The notes beneath the pieces were generated by a model. It was not told the origin of the DNA and did no database searches. It saw nothing but the letters and a program-made list of their open reading frames with translations. Below, piece after piece: positions 51,115 through 59,384 of a DNA stretch of 64,000 bases (positions within the stretch are counted from its first letter, which is position 1; each line of letters starts with the position of its first letter). Location of the stretch: positions 1 to 64,000 of the forward strand of contig NZ_QXXQ01000019.1 of NCBI RefSeq assembly GCF_003570715.1, given 5' to 3'. The translations under genes and the position numbers were made by a program. This stretch comes from Gemmobacter lutimaris (GTDB lineage Bacteria; Pseudomonadota; Alphaproteobacteria; Rhodobacterales; Rhodobacteraceae).

Positions 51115-52053
51115 TCAGTATCCTGCGAGGGTGTTGACGAGAACAGCGGTGCACATGCGGGCAGGGCTGGTGGCCTTGGCAGCCATCCAGTCGAAGGTCG
51201 CCTGCACGCCCTGGGGTCCGGCGATTTCAATGCGCGGGCGGGGCAGATAGACGGCGTGGGCAGTGAAGGTGAAGCTGGCGTTGGCCCCGAGGCTGTAGTT
51301 GAACTCCAGCTCGCAGGGGGTGCCGTCGATGGCTTGGGTGATCAGCGTCGTGTCGGAAAACCGCACCTCAATCCGGCCCGACAGGGCGGCCATGGCGGGG
51401 TCGGCGCCATCGATACGCCCATCGCCGCGGATGGTTTCGATCCGGTCGAGGTTGTTGGAATAGGTGATCTCGGCGGAGACCACGTTGCCCAAGCTGCTGC
51501 CGTTGCGTTTCACCGTGCCGTTGAAATGGCCGAAGCGTTGCAGCCCCAGCGCTGTCGGCGTGCCAGCGGCGGTCGCGGCCGCGATGGTTTCGCCTTGGGC
51601 GACAAGGCGGGCGGTGGCCGTCAGCAGGCCGGACCGCTGCATCTGCCAGGTCAGCTGATCCAGCACGCAGCCCGAATACATGGCGAAGCGGGGCACTTCG
51701 GGCATAGCTGTCTCGATGGCCATGCTGGGCAGCGTCCAGTTGCCCGACTGAAAGGTGTGGGTCTTGGGCGTGGTGCCGCTGGTGACCGGCTGGCCGAAGG
51801 CCGCCTTCAGCCAGAACCCGAACGCCTCGACATCGATGGGGATCACCACCTCGCCATCGGCAGTGACCGCATCCTTGATCGGGGCCAGCGGATCGCGGCC
51901 ATAGCCCAGCAGTTCGGATTCCAGCAGCGGTTGCTCCGAGCCCAACGTCGTTCGGGCAAAGGGCATTAATCGGAACCCACTCACCGGCGGGGTGCCGTAA
52001 ACCGTTTCATACGCAAGCGCCATCTGCGCCCGCGCGCCTTGCGCACGTGCCAT
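51115..52053 (-). CDS. phage tail tube protein
   Basis: A 312-residue major tail protein: opening MARAQGARAQMALAYETVYG, FRLMPFARTTLGSEQPLLE, a central VPIDVEAFGFWLKAAFGQP-type strand region, and an Ig-like end. The family is the tail tube protein of Rhodobacterales siphoviruses. It is upstream of the chaperone and tape measure genes as expected. The gap before it (to 53301) holds two inserted plus-strand genes. Confidence 0.82.
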   Translation of the reverse strand: MARAQGARAQMALAYETVYGTPPVSGFRLMPFARTTLGSEQPLLESELLGYGRDPLAPIKDAVTADGEVVIPIDVEAFGFWLKAAFGQPVTSGTTPKTHTFQSGNWTLPSMAIETAMPEVPRFAMYSGCVLDQLTWQMQRSGLLTATARLVAQGETIAAATAAGTPTALGLQRFGHFNGTVKRNGSSLGNVVSAEITYSNNLDRIETIRGDGRIDGADPAMAALSGRIEVRFSDTTLITQAIDGTPCELEFNYSLGANASFTFTAHAVYLPRPRIEIAGPQGVQATFDWMAAKATSPARMCTAVLVNTLAGY

Positions 52054-52128
52054 GGTTAGGTTTCCTTTCTTGTTTAAACAGTCGGTGGATGCCTTGCAGA
52101 GCGGCAGGTAATCGGGTCATCTGCCTGA

Positions 52129-52569
52129 ATGATCAGACCTTTTCTCAATCCCCGTTTCACCCGTCAGCTGCGCCGTGCGGCATTTCTATTGATGATAGTC
52201 GTCACCACGTCGGCATTTATCGGCGCGCCGAATGCGCAGGCGCAGCAATCGAACACGCTGGAGGCGCGGGTCAGCAAGGTGCTTGACGGCGATACCTTCA
52301 CGCTGCGTGGCGAGTCGCGCCGGATCCGTGTCTGGGGGCTTGATGCGCCAGAGTGGGACCAGCGAGGTGGCTCTGCCGCGACTGAGACTTTGCATGGTTT
52401 GATTTCAGGCAAGACACTGAGTTGCAGTGTGGTGGATATCGACCGGTACGGGCGACTTGTCGGGCAGTGCTTCCTGCCAGATGGGCGCGATATCGCGGCG
52501 GAGATGATCCGCTCAGGCGCTGCATCCGAGTATTGCCGCTATTCGCGCGGTTTCTATGGCACCTGTTGA
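52129..52569 (+). CDS. secreted thermonuclease-like protein (SNase)
   Basis: A 146-residue protein with a signal peptide (FLLMIVVTTSAFIGAPNAQAQ) and a staphylococcal-nuclease fold. VLDGDTF holds the Ca2+-site Asp, IRVWGLDAPEWD the catalytic Arg, Asp and Glu, and DRYGRLVGQC the second Arg. It should degrade DNA/RNA in the periplasm or outside. It lies on the strand opposite the tail genes, between tube and tail terminator, so it is probably a cargo (moron) gene expressed from the lysogen. A periplasmic nuclease could block entry of competing DNA; that is inference. Confidence 0.82.
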   Translation: MIRPFLNPRFTRQLRRAAFLLMIVVTTSAFIGAPNAQAQQSNTLEARVSKVLDGDTFTLRGESRRIRVWGLDAPEWDQRGGSAATETLHGLISGKTLSCSVVDIDRYGRLVGQCFLPDGRDIAAEMIRSGAASEYCRYSRGFYGTC

Positions 52570-52614
52570 ATGGGCTCGGATCGAGAACTCGCCGCATAAG
52601 GGCAGGGTTGCGCC

Positions 52615-52821
52615 ATGATCGAAGGTCTTTTCTTCCTGATTTTTGGGCTGGCCGCCCTGTATTTCACCCTGTGGATTTTCATCCTGCTGCCCGCCCGAAT
52701 GGCAGAAGCGAGAGGCCGCAGTGCCTTTGGCTGGGTGCTCCTTAGCATCTTCTTCTCGCCTATTCTTGCCTGCCTTCTCCTGTGGTTGCTCGGCAATAAT
52801 CCCAATCGTCAGACGGATTAG
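52615..52821 (+). CDS. small two-span membrane protein
   Basis: A 68-residue hydrophobic protein with two likely transmembrane helices (LFFLIFGLAALYFTLWIFILL and FGWVLLSIFFSPILACLLLW) joined by a basic loop (RMAEARGR), with a hydrophilic tail (GNNPNRQTD). It follows the thermonuclease gene by 45 bp on the same strand, suggesting a two-gene cargo unit. Superinfection exclusion or immunity roles are common for such phage membrane proteins, but function is unknown. Confidence 0.65.
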   Translation: MIEGLFFLIFGLAALYFTLWIFILLPARMAEARGRSAFGWVLLSIFFSPILACLLLWLLGNNPNRQTD

Positions 52822-52878
52822 ACTGATGTCTAACCGATACCATCCTTGTCGTGGACATTCAGCCTAAGGAAGCTGGCG

Positions 52879-53301
52879 TCATGCGAGGGGGCCGGTGGCG
52901 GTATAGTGTAGCACGACGGTGATCACCGCCGCCTTCAGCGCCGCCGCGCCATCGATGGGCAGATCGACCGAGGCAGGGGGTTCGGGTTCGACCCAGTCGC
53001 AAAGCCCGCCGAGCGTGCGGTCGGCTTCAATCGCCGCGCCGATGGCGACGATCAGGGTGTCAAAGGTGCTGGCCCGGCCATTCGGGGCTTGGACTACGAC
53101 CTCCAGTTCGGCGCGGTGCTGGTAGTGATAGCGAAGGGGCGACAGCGTAACCTCTGGTTCGCCCGGTTGGCCATCCCGCAGGATGATCAGCCCCGCCGCC
53201 GGGATCCGCTCTGGCAGCACCTCGTCACGCAAAGTGAGGGCGGCAAGCGGCTGCAGCCGCGCGTGCAGCGCGGCGAGGATGGTTTCGCGGGTGGTGGGCA
53301 C
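52879..53301 (-). CDS. tail terminator-like protein
   Basis: A 140-residue protein (MPTTRETILAALHARLQPLA; RYHYQHRAELEVVVQAP; ALKAAVITVVLHYTAT). Size, fold pattern and place between connector/DUF6441 genes and the tube gene fit a lambda U/DUF3168-type tail terminator, which caps the tail tube. Assigned mainly from position. Confidence 0.65.
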   Translation of the reverse strand: MPTTRETILAALHARLQPLAALTLRDEVLPERIPAAGLIILRDGQPGEPEVTLSPLRYHYQHRAELEVVVQAPNGRASTFDTLIVAIGAAIEADRTLGGLCDWVEPEPPASVDLPIDGAAALKAAVITVVLHYTATGPLA

Positions 53302-53385
53302 GGTTCTGCCTTTGATCTTGTCAGTTTTCGGTGAGGCTGTCGTAGTAGAGAATGTCGAACGACCTACCCGCCTTGCCAGCCATCA

Positions 53386-54657
53386 CTAATTGACGCCGAG
53401 CTTTTCCAGTGTCGCCCGGTCGGGTGCCCCCGTCTCGGGGAGTCCGACCGAAACTTGATAGGCGCGCATGGCAGTTTGTGAAGCAGGGCCCCATTGCCCG
53501 TCAGGAGTTCCGACATCGAAGCCCCCAGCGTTCAAGAGGGTCTGAATGGCACGATAGTCATCTGTGGACAGTGACAGCGTGGTCCATCCGCAAGCGCCTG
53601 CAACCGCTTCGATTGCATCCTGCGATCCGGCGAGATCGAACTGTGCGTCATGCTGCTGGCCGTTGGACTCGACAAGCCGAAGGAAGAGACGCTCTGCGTC
53701 GTAGATCGAGCGGATGAAGGTTTCTGCCTCAGGTCCAAAGAGGCCAGCCCCTTTATTGGTGGTCAGACTGTTCCATCGCGCCTGCTGCGATGGCTGATCA
53801 TCGATGCGGAGCGTCATTTCAAAGGAATTGCGCTGGTAGTCGTTCATCAAAAAGTCGTCCTGGACGAAGACCAAAGCTGTCTCGCCTTCTATGCAGCGCG
53901 CGACGAGGGCTGTCTGGCCCATGAAGTTGTTGGGCTGGAATTGCGAATGGTTCAGCGCGATGATCTGTGGGCTGTCGTCCACCGCTGCCCGCGACGCTTC
54001 AATGGTCCACCAGCCCGAAATCTGGTGCCCATCCCGATTGGCCTGTTCGAACGGAGCTAGAGTATAGTCGATGGCTGGAAACCGTGAATCCGCCCAAGCG
54101 ACTGTTTGTGCGGTCCCCTCCGTCGTTGTCGCGGTCTCAGCCGCTGGCGCAGCGGCTGGCGCCGATGTCGCAGGCTGAGGTAGCATGACGGGGAATGCGA
54201 TGCCGTATTTCGCCTGCAGATAGCCCATCTGCAATTGTGCCAATGTGAGCTTTTCGGTTTCGGCGCGGCTGAGTGCGAGGGCCTGGATCAGCCCGCCGCC
54301 GGATGCGGCTTCGCGTTCAGCCTCTTCGATACGCTGCTGAACGGCAGCCATTTCGCCGAGGATCTGTGCTGCCCGCGCGTCGTCAGGTTGGACAGCCGGG
54401 ATCGTCACTTCGACCGTGGCAGCACCCGCTTCCGCATTGATCCGGTTCTCAACCAAGGTCCGTGCGAGGAGAAGTGCTTCCCGGCGCGCATCGAGCAGCG
54501 TCAGGATCAGGCCGCCCTCGTAGCGCGCCGCCTGCGCTTCGATCTCCGTAAGCTGTCGCTCGATATCGACCAATTCGGTGGAAAGCGAAGCATCTTGCGC
54601 CAAGGCCGGAACGGCCGCAGCCAGTGCAATAGCAAAAACGAATGGCCTCAACGACAT
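53386..54657 (-). CDS. exported protein with peptidoglycan-binding domain
   Basis: A 423-residue exported protein. The signal peptide (PFVFAIALAAAVPALAQ) is followed by a coiled coil (~25-140: TELVDIERQLTEIEAQAARY), a Pro/Ala/Thr linker (~165-195), a middle domain with HSQFQPNNFMGQTALVARC, and a C-terminal PG_binding_1 domain (YRAIQTLLNAGGFDVGTPDGQWGPASQTAMRAYQVSVGLP). It interrupts the phage tail module between DUF6441 and the terminator, which marks it as a cargo gene rather than a structural one. It probably acts in the host periplasm; target unknown. Same strand as the late operon. Confidence 0.7.
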   Translation of the reverse strand: MSLRPFVFAIALAAAVPALAQDASLSTELVDIERQLTEIEAQAARYEGGLILTLLDARREALLLARTLVENRINAEAGAATVEVTIPAVQPDDARAAQILGEMAAVQQRIEEAEREAASGGGLIQALALSRAETEKLTLAQLQMGYLQAKYGIAFPVMLPQPATSAPAAAPAAETATTTEGTAQTVAWADSRFPAIDYTLAPFEQANRDGHQISGWWTIEASRAAVDDSPQIIALNHSQFQPNNFMGQTALVARCIEGETALVFVQDDFLMNDYQRNSFEMTLRIDDQPSQQARWNSLTTNKGAGLFGPEAETFIRSIYDAERLFLRLVESNGQQHDAQFDLAGSQDAIEAVAGACGWTTLSLSTDDYRAIQTLLNAGGFDVGTPDGQWGPASQTAMRAYQVSVGLPETGAPDRATLEKLGVN

Positions 54658-54833
54658 GGGCTGCTCCGAAATAGGGTCACTTCAGGAATCAGGCTAGCGA
54701 TGCACAATTCAACCATCAAGCGAACATCGCAAAGCGGGCATCAGGCCCTGTCCGAATTTGTCACCCATCTAGGGTCAGGACCCATTGAACTTGCGCTTGC
54801 GGCGTGATTCAGCCTCCGCAAGGAGACTGACCG

Positions 54834-55193
54834 ATGAGCAATCTTTTCTGGCTGAGCGATGCGCAGATGGCGCGACTTCAGCCCTTCTTCCCGAAGAGCC
54901 ACGGCAAGCCGCGCGTTGATGACCGGCGCGTGTTGAGTGGCATAATCTTCATCAATCGCAATGGCTTGCGGTGGTGCGATGCGCCCAAGGAGTATGGCCC
55001 GCCGAAGACCCTCTACAACCGCTGGAAGCGGTGGAGCGACAAGGGGGTCTTCGCCCGGATGATGGCCGGCCTGGCTTCTGAGGCCGCTGTTCCGAAGACG
55101 GTGATGATCGACGCGACCTACCTGAAGGCGCACCGCACGGCGACCGGCCTGCGGTCGAAAAAGGGGGACCCGGTGACCAGAGGGGCCGTTTGA
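54834..55193 (+). CDS. IS5-family transposase, OrfA
   Basis: A 119-residue N-terminal transposase part: WLSDAQMARLQPFFPKSHGK, DDRRVLSGIIFINRNGLRWC, and MIDATYLKAHRTA with the first catalytic Asp. The zero frame stops at 55193. A slippery run A-AAG-GGG (55160-55166) would move ribosomes to -1 and continue into OrfB through GGPGDQRGRLIGRTKGG, the expected family sequence. Confidence 0.88.
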   Translation: MSNLFWLSDAQMARLQPFFPKSHGKPRVDDRRVLSGIIFINRNGLRWCDAPKEYGPPKTLYNRWKRWSDKGVFARMMAGLASEAAVPKTVMIDATYLKAHRTATGLRSKKGDPVTRGAV

Positions 55194-55603
55194 TCGGCCG
55201 AACCAAAGGCGGCATGAACACCAAGCTGCACGCCGTCGCCGATGCCGATGGCCGCCCGATCCGCTTCTTCATGACCGCAGGCCAGGTCAGCGACTATACC
55301 GGCGCGGCGGCCCTGCTGGGCAGCTTACCTTCGGCGGACTGGTTGCTGGCCGACCGGGGCTATGATGCCGACTGGTTCAGAGAAGCATTGAAAGACAAGG
55401 GGATAAAGCCCTGCATCCCAGGCCGGAAGTCGCGTGGCAAGCCAATCAAACACGACAAGCGACGCTACAAACGTCGCAACAGGATCGAGATCATGTTCGG
55501 CAGGCTGAAAGACTGGCGAAGGGTCGCTACCCGATACGACCGATGCCCGAAGGTCTTCCTTTCTGCCGTCGCACTCGCAGCAACTGTCATGTTCTGGCTA
55601 TGA
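55190..55603 (+). CDS. IS5-family transposase, OrfB (catalytic part)
   Basis: C-terminal part of the DDE transposase, reached by -1 frameshift from OrfA. It contains RTKGGMNTKLHAVADADGRP, the second catalytic Asp in LLADRGYDADWF and the Glu in RNRIEIMFGRLKDWRR. The nominal start at 55190 is unlikely to be used alone. The catalytic triad is complete across the two frames. Confidence 0.88.
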   Translation: MIGRTKGGMNTKLHAVADADGRPIRFFMTAGQVSDYTGAAALLGSLPSADWLLADRGYDADWFREALKDKGIKPCIPGRKSRGKPIKHDKRRYKRRNRIEIMFGRLKDWRRVATRYDRCPKVFLSAVALAATVMFWL

Positions 55604-56231
55604 CGTGACAACGAGTCCTGACCCTAGCTACGATGCGCCCCGGCACGCCGTCCACCGCTCGCTCTGCATCCCGCGCCAGATCCAACCGCTTTCGGAGTTT
55701 TACCTGCGGCACCAGCAGGAAGATCGGCACGGTCGCCAGCCCGCGTCCGGTTTTGGATTTCGATGCCACTGCCCGGCCCTTGGAGTTCAGCCGCCCCTCG
55801 GCCACCAGTAGGCTGGGCCCCCTGCGGCGGTAGATGAACCGCAGGCGAAGGCCGGTGCGGCGCTCCCATTCGCCGGGGGTGATCCGGCCTCCCTTGGTGC
55901 TTTTCCCTGCGGCCGGGGTGGGGATCGCCAGCCAGAACCCGTCCATTGACCGGATCAGTGGCCCGGTGTCATGCGCGCCGATGATCACCGGCGCGTTGGA
56001 CCAGACCAGCGCGGCCGCGTTCAGGCTGTCGCCGGATTTGGGGAAGCTGGCGAGGCGGATGGAGTTGCCCAGCCTGGTGCCGAGGCCAGCGCCGGTGATC
56101 TGACCGCGCCAAGCGGATTTCAGGGAGGTGCCCGCTTCGCGCATGGCGGCGGACACCGCCCTTTCACCGGCGGCGATTTCGGCCTGCATCAGGGCGACGA
56201 GATCGGGGTCGAACGCGATCTTCAACTTCAT
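55587..56231 (-). CDS. DUF6441 phage protein, C-terminus altered by IS5
   Basis: A 214-residue connector/tail-completion-type protein (MKLKIAFDPDLVALMQAEIA; MDGFWLAIPTPAAGKSTKGGR; RRGPSLLVAEGRLNSKGR; FLLVPQVKLRKRLDL), in the place of lambda gpZ. The IS5 element entered at CTAG so that the last ~12 residues (RVRTRCHVIART) are now element-encoded. Removing the element and one CTAG restores an end GRIVARWVTNSDRA with stop at ~54744. The protein therefore lost only about eight native residues and may still function. Confidence 0.82.
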   Translation of the reverse strand: MKLKIAFDPDLVALMQAEIAAGERAVSAAMREAGTSLKSAWRGQITGAGLGTRLGNSIRLASFPKSGDSLNAAALVWSNAPVIIGAHDTGPLIRSMDGFWLAIPTPAAGKSTKGGRITPGEWERRTGLRLRFIYRRRGPSLLVAEGRLNSKGRAVASKSKTGRGLATVPIFLLVPQVKLRKRLDLARDAERAVDGVPGRIVARVRTRCHVIART

Positions 56232-56542
56232 GATGGACGCAGGTCCAGCGACCAGATCAGGCGTTCGCGGTCGCGCACTGGCTCCCCCTGAATAGTGAAG
56301 CTGTTGGTGCCGATCACGATCAGATCGCTGGGCCTGGGATCCGGCAGGTCGGACACGCGCACATCCACCATCACGGTGTCGCTGACAAACCGCCCAGCGC
56401 CGAAGTCTGTGATCCGGTCCGGGGCGCGGCGGATGACGCGGATCGGGCGTTCTTCCGACGTGGTGGCGGAAATCCAGACAGCGGCCGCCGCCATGGACGG
56501 GTTGGCATAGATCCGGTCCATGGCGGCGGCGAAGACGTTCAT
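56228..56542 (-). CDS. head-tail connector-like protein
   Basis: A 104-residue protein (MNVFAAAMDRIYANPSMAAAA; GAGRFVSDTVMVDVRVSDLP; FTIQGEPVRDRERLIWSLDL). Beta-rich composition, length and location after the major capsid gene match lambda FII-type head-tail joining proteins. Overlaps DUF6441 by 4 nt. Family assignment is positional. Confidence 0.65.
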   Translation of the reverse strand: MNVFAAAMDRIYANPSMAAAAVWISATTSEERPIRVIRRAPDRITDFGAGRFVSDTVMVDVRVSDLPDPRPSDLIVIGTNSFTIQGEPVRDRERLIWSLDLRPS

Positions 56543-56554
56543 CGGGGGCGCCCG

Positions 56555-57577
56555 TCAGTTCGAGGTGTGGATGCGGATCGCGATGCGCGGCCGCTTGTTC
56601 ACCGGCAGAATTGACGCCTCCGTCATGAGGTCGATCCAGCGCCCCTTTTCGTCGAGGTGCTGGCGGGCATAGAGCGGCAGACCCATCGTGTTCGCGGCCT
56701 CGAGCAGGTTGGCCGGGCCGCCGTAGGTCGTGAAGGTGTCCATCGTGCCCAAGGGGAACGCGATGCCTTCGTTGGCCGGAACCAGCCGTTCGGTGGTCTT
56801 GGTCGAAAGGGTGACGGTGCCCGCGTATTCTTCGAACACGATGCCCGCGAAGGGGAAGTTGCGGCGCACGTCCTGGCGCAGGGGCTGCGCGCCGGTGGCG
56901 GCGTAGAACTTGTAGGCCTCCTCGGTCTTTGGATGCGCGATCAGCTTGTCGAAGAACTCGCGGCTGACGAGGGCATGCACGTCCGACATGCTTTCGCCGA
57001 GGAGGTTGTCCTCGATTGCCCGCAAAACCTCGCGCACCTTGCTTTGGACGAGGGTGCCAGCGGTGCCCAGCAGGAAATCCACCGAGATCTGCGCCAGCCC
57101 GAATTCGGTGAAGTAGTTGTAGAGGGTCGTGCCTGCGCCGTCCTTCACGATGCCGCGCAGGGCGTTCATCTCCATGTATTCGCGGGTCTGGGCATGCTTG
57201 CGCCGCATCAGCTGCAGCTTGCGGTTCATGACCTCGACCAGCGGGTCGGCACCATCGAAGACGCCCAGCGCGGGCTGGCCCTGAATGTCACCCGGCAGGA
57301 TGACGTCATCATGCGGGATCCACGGAAGCGCGAAGGACCGCATGGAGCGGCCTTCCCGGGTGCCGACCGTCGCCGGGCCGCCGAGGGGGACTGAGGGAAG
57401 CAGGTTCAGCACACCCTCGTATTGCTCGATGATGACCGACCGCTGGCTGACGCCTTCGAAGCGGAAGAGGCCGATCTGGCCAAGGCGGGTGTAGAGGTTG
57501 GGCAGGATGTTGATGGCCTGCGTCATTTCGGCCAGCGAATAGCCGCCAGCGTCAAAGGGATTGCGGACAAGGGTCAT
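56555..57577 (-). CDS. major capsid protein (lambda gpE family)
   Basis: A 340-residue HK97-fold capsid protein of the phage_cap_E family. Marks: LAEMTQAINILPNLYTRLGQ, VPLGGPATVGTREGRSMRSF and LPWIPHDDVILPGDIQG near the N-terminus, then RKHAQTREYMEMNALRG and a C-terminal LPLYARQHLDEKGRWIDL. Forms the icosahedral head together with the decoration protein encoded just upstream. Gap of 60 bp to the decoration gene. Confidence 0.92.
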   Translation of the reverse strand: MTLVRNPFDAGGYSLAEMTQAINILPNLYTRLGQIGLFRFEGVSQRSVIIEQYEGVLNLLPSVPLGGPATVGTREGRSMRSFALPWIPHDDVILPGDIQGQPALGVFDGADPLVEVMNRKLQLMRRKHAQTREYMEMNALRGIVKDGAGTTLYNYFTEFGLAQISVDFLLGTAGTLVQSKVREVLRAIEDNLLGESMSDVHALVSREFFDKLIAHPKTEEAYKFYAATGAQPLRQDVRRNFPFAGIVFEEYAGTVTLSTKTTERLVPANEGIAFPLGTMDTFTTYGGPANLLEAANTMGLPLYARQHLDEKGRWIDLMTEASILPVNKRPRIAIRIHTSN

Positions 57578-57637
57578 TGGGTACTCCGGGGGAAAGAGGG
57601 GGAAGAGGTGGCGACGCCAAGCGACAAGGGTCGAGCG

Positions 57638-58018
57638 TCAGACGCCGTCGCGGGCGATGATGCCGACGGCGGCCAACTGGGCGATCTTGGCGGTGATCTT
57701 GGCCGCGTCGTTGACTGTGCCCTCGTAGGCGAGGCCAGCGCGTGACACGATCGATGGGCCCCGGGCGACGACGATGCCAACGGCGTCGGCCAAGGTGGCA
57801 TTCACGGGGTAAAGCAGGACCGCGACGGCGACCTGTGCACCATCGGCCCCAGCCGCAGCAGACAGCGTGTATTTGCCACTGGCGGCAATACGACCGAGGA
57901 CGGCACCGGAGGGATAGTTGGTGCCGATCAGCAGCGTGATCACCTCGCGGGTGTAGTTCGGGTTGACCTCATATTTGAGGACATCGCCCATGCTGGGCGG
58001 TTCCGTCAGGACGGGCAT
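57638..58018 (-). CDS. head decoration protein (lambda gpD-like)
   Basis: A 126-residue protein: the N-terminal arm (MPVLTEPPSMGDVLKYEVNP) and the beta-tulip-like core with PSGAVLGRIAASGKYT and AVAVLLYPVNATLADA fit HDPD/gpD head stabilisation proteins. It caps the three-fold sites of the expanded head. Position between protease/scaffold and capsid genes agrees. Confidence 0.88.
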   Translation of the reverse strand: MPVLTEPPSMGDVLKYEVNPNYTREVITLLIGTNYPSGAVLGRIAASGKYTLSAAAGADGAQVAVAVLLYPVNATLADAVGIVVARGPSIVSRAGLAYEGTVNDAAKITAKIAQLAAVGIIARDGV

Positions 58019-58067
58019 TGGTCAGTCTCCATGTGTTGGGGGTGGTGCAGGTAGGAGCGGCGCCGGT

Positions 58068-58442
58068 TCAGCGCTTGGCGTCGGTCGCGGCCTTCCGTGC
58101 GGCGGCGATGATTGGGCTGTCTTTGGCGGCAGCTGCAGCTGGGGCGGTAGCGATGATGCCAGCGGCATCGCTGCGGGCGGCGAGATCGGCTAACACCCGG
58201 GCGCGCAATGCGTCGGGTTTCAACCCGCGCGTGACGGCGTCGGCCGCGTCGATGGTCACGCCCAGCCGGGCGGCCTGCGCACAAACCAGCGCCACCTCGG
58301 CGGCCTCGGCGCGAATTGCGTCGGCGGTCATGGTCGTTGGCGTTACATTGGCCGCCGCAGTTGGCGGCTCTGGCGCAGCCGCGACTGGCGGTGTTGCAAG
58401 GGGCGCCGTCGTGTCGGCGTAAATTTCAGGTGTGGTGGTCAT
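58068..58442 (-). CDS. putative nested scaffold protein (Nu3-like)
   Basis: An in-frame ATG at 58442 (MTTTPEIYADTTAPLATPPV) is preceded by an AGAAAGGG ribosome-site-like sequence. It would give a 124-residue Ala-rich helical protein identical to the protease C-terminus. In lambda, Nu3 scaffold is made the same way inside gene C. This is inferred from position and the internal start. Confidence 0.5.
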   Translation of the reverse strand: MTTTPEIYADTTAPLATPPVAAAPEPPTAAANVTPTTMTADAIRAEAAEVALVCAQAARLGVTIDAADAVTRGLKPDALRARVLADLAARSDAAGIIATAPAAAAAKDSPIIAAARKAATDAKR

Positions 58443-59384
58443 CTGTGGGCCCTTTCTGCTGGGGGAGGTTGTGCCGCGAGGCGCGGCGGCGAAGGCGTGG
58501 AAGGCGGCGACGGGATCGGCGAGATCGTCGGCCAGACCGGCGGCGATGGCGTCGGCCCCGCGGAAGACCGCAGCTTCGGTGGCCAGTGCTGCGGCCTGTG
58601 GCAGCCGGTCCCCGCGACCGGCAGCGACGGTTTCAGCGAAGAGAAAGCGCACAACCTCCAACTCACGCTGCATCTGGTCGTGCACCGCTTCGGGCAGGGG
58701 CTGATAGGGATTGGCATCGACCTTGTGCAATCCTGCGTGGATTAGCGTGACGGCGATGCCCTTCTGATCGAGGGCGCCGCTCATGTCAGTGTGAAGCGCG
58801 ACAACACCGATGCTGCCGACAGCGCCGGTGCGGGGCAGGATGATCCGGTCGGCCTGAGAGGCGAGGACATAACCAGCCGACAGGGCATGCTCTGCCACAA
58901 AGGCGTGGACCGGCTTTTGCGATCGCGCCGCCCGGATGCGGTCGGCCAGATCGAAGGCCCCGGCGACCTCGCCACCGAAACTGTCGATGTCCAGTGCGAT
59001 GCCACGCACGCCGGGATCGGCCAGTGCGGCCTGCAGCTGGGCGGCGATCCCCTCATAGGAGGTCAGACCGGAAGATTGCCCGATCCAAGCGCCACGGTGC
59101 ACAAGCGTTCCGGCGATTTCGATGACCGCGATGCCATCGACCACCGCAAAGGGCTGGGTGCCATTGCGCTGATGACGCTGGGCAAGGTCGTTCCCGAACA
59201 GAGAGGCGCGGGCGGGAAGTGCGGCCGTGGCCTGATCGGGGCTGTCGACCGCCAACCCCTGGAACGTGATTTCCTTCCCGGTGATGCGCGGCCCCAGCCC
59301 CGACAGGAAGGCCAGCGCCTTGGCCGGGTCGACCATCAGGGGCGTGTTGAAGGCGCGCTGGGCGATTTGGGCATGGTGCATCAT
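58068..59384 (-). CDS. S49/ClpP-like prohead protease with scaffold tail
   Basis: A 438-residue head maturation protease like lambda gpC. The serine-peptidase core has IALDIDSFGGEVAGAFDLAD (~130) and EHALSAGYVLASQAD, with the nucleophile Ser (~168), then GSIGVVALHTD. Residues beyond ~310 are Ala/Pro/Thr-rich and helical, the scaffolding part. The start overlaps the portal gene by 4 nt. An internal in-frame start could give the scaffold alone. Confidence 0.88.
   Translation of the reverse strand: MMHHAQIAQRAFNTPLMVDPAKALAFLSGLGPRITGKEITFQGLAVDSPDQATAALPARASLFGNDLAQRHQRNGTQPFAVVDGIAVIEIAGTLVHRGAWIGQSSGLTSYEGIAAQLQAALADPGVRGIALDIDSFGGEVAGAFDLADRIRAARSQKPVHAFVAEHALSAGYVLASQADRIILPRTGAVGSIGVVALHTDMSGALDQKGIAVTLIHAGLHKVDANPYQPLPEAVHDQMQRELEVVRFLFAETVAAGRGDRLPQAAALATEAAVFRGADAIAAGLADDLADPVAAFHAFAAAPRGTTSPSRKGPQMTTTPEIYADTTAPLATPPVAAAPEPPTAAANVTPTTMTADAIRAEAAEVALVCAQAARLGVTIDAADAVTRGLKPDALRARVLADLAARSDAAGIIATAPAAAAAKDSPIIAAARKAATDAKR

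Larger units (their letters stand above)
54773..55623 (+). mobile_element. IS5-family (IS427-group) insertion sequence, complete
   Basis: An 851-bp element bounded by terminal repeats GGTCAGGACCCATTG (from 54773) and CAACGAGTCCTGACC (to 55623), 13 of 15 positions matching in inverse. It is flanked on both sides by CTAG (54769-54772 and 55624-55627), a 4-bp target duplication characteristic of this group. Two overlapping frames encode a DDE transposase. It sits in the last codons of the phage DUF6441 gene. Intact ends and duplication suggest a recent, potentially active copy. Confidence 0.92.

Noticed and set aside
48203-51250. A 1015-codon plus-strand frame
   Set aside because: Antisense to the tape measure and chaperone genes; Gly/Arg/Gln-rich with no recognisable domain.
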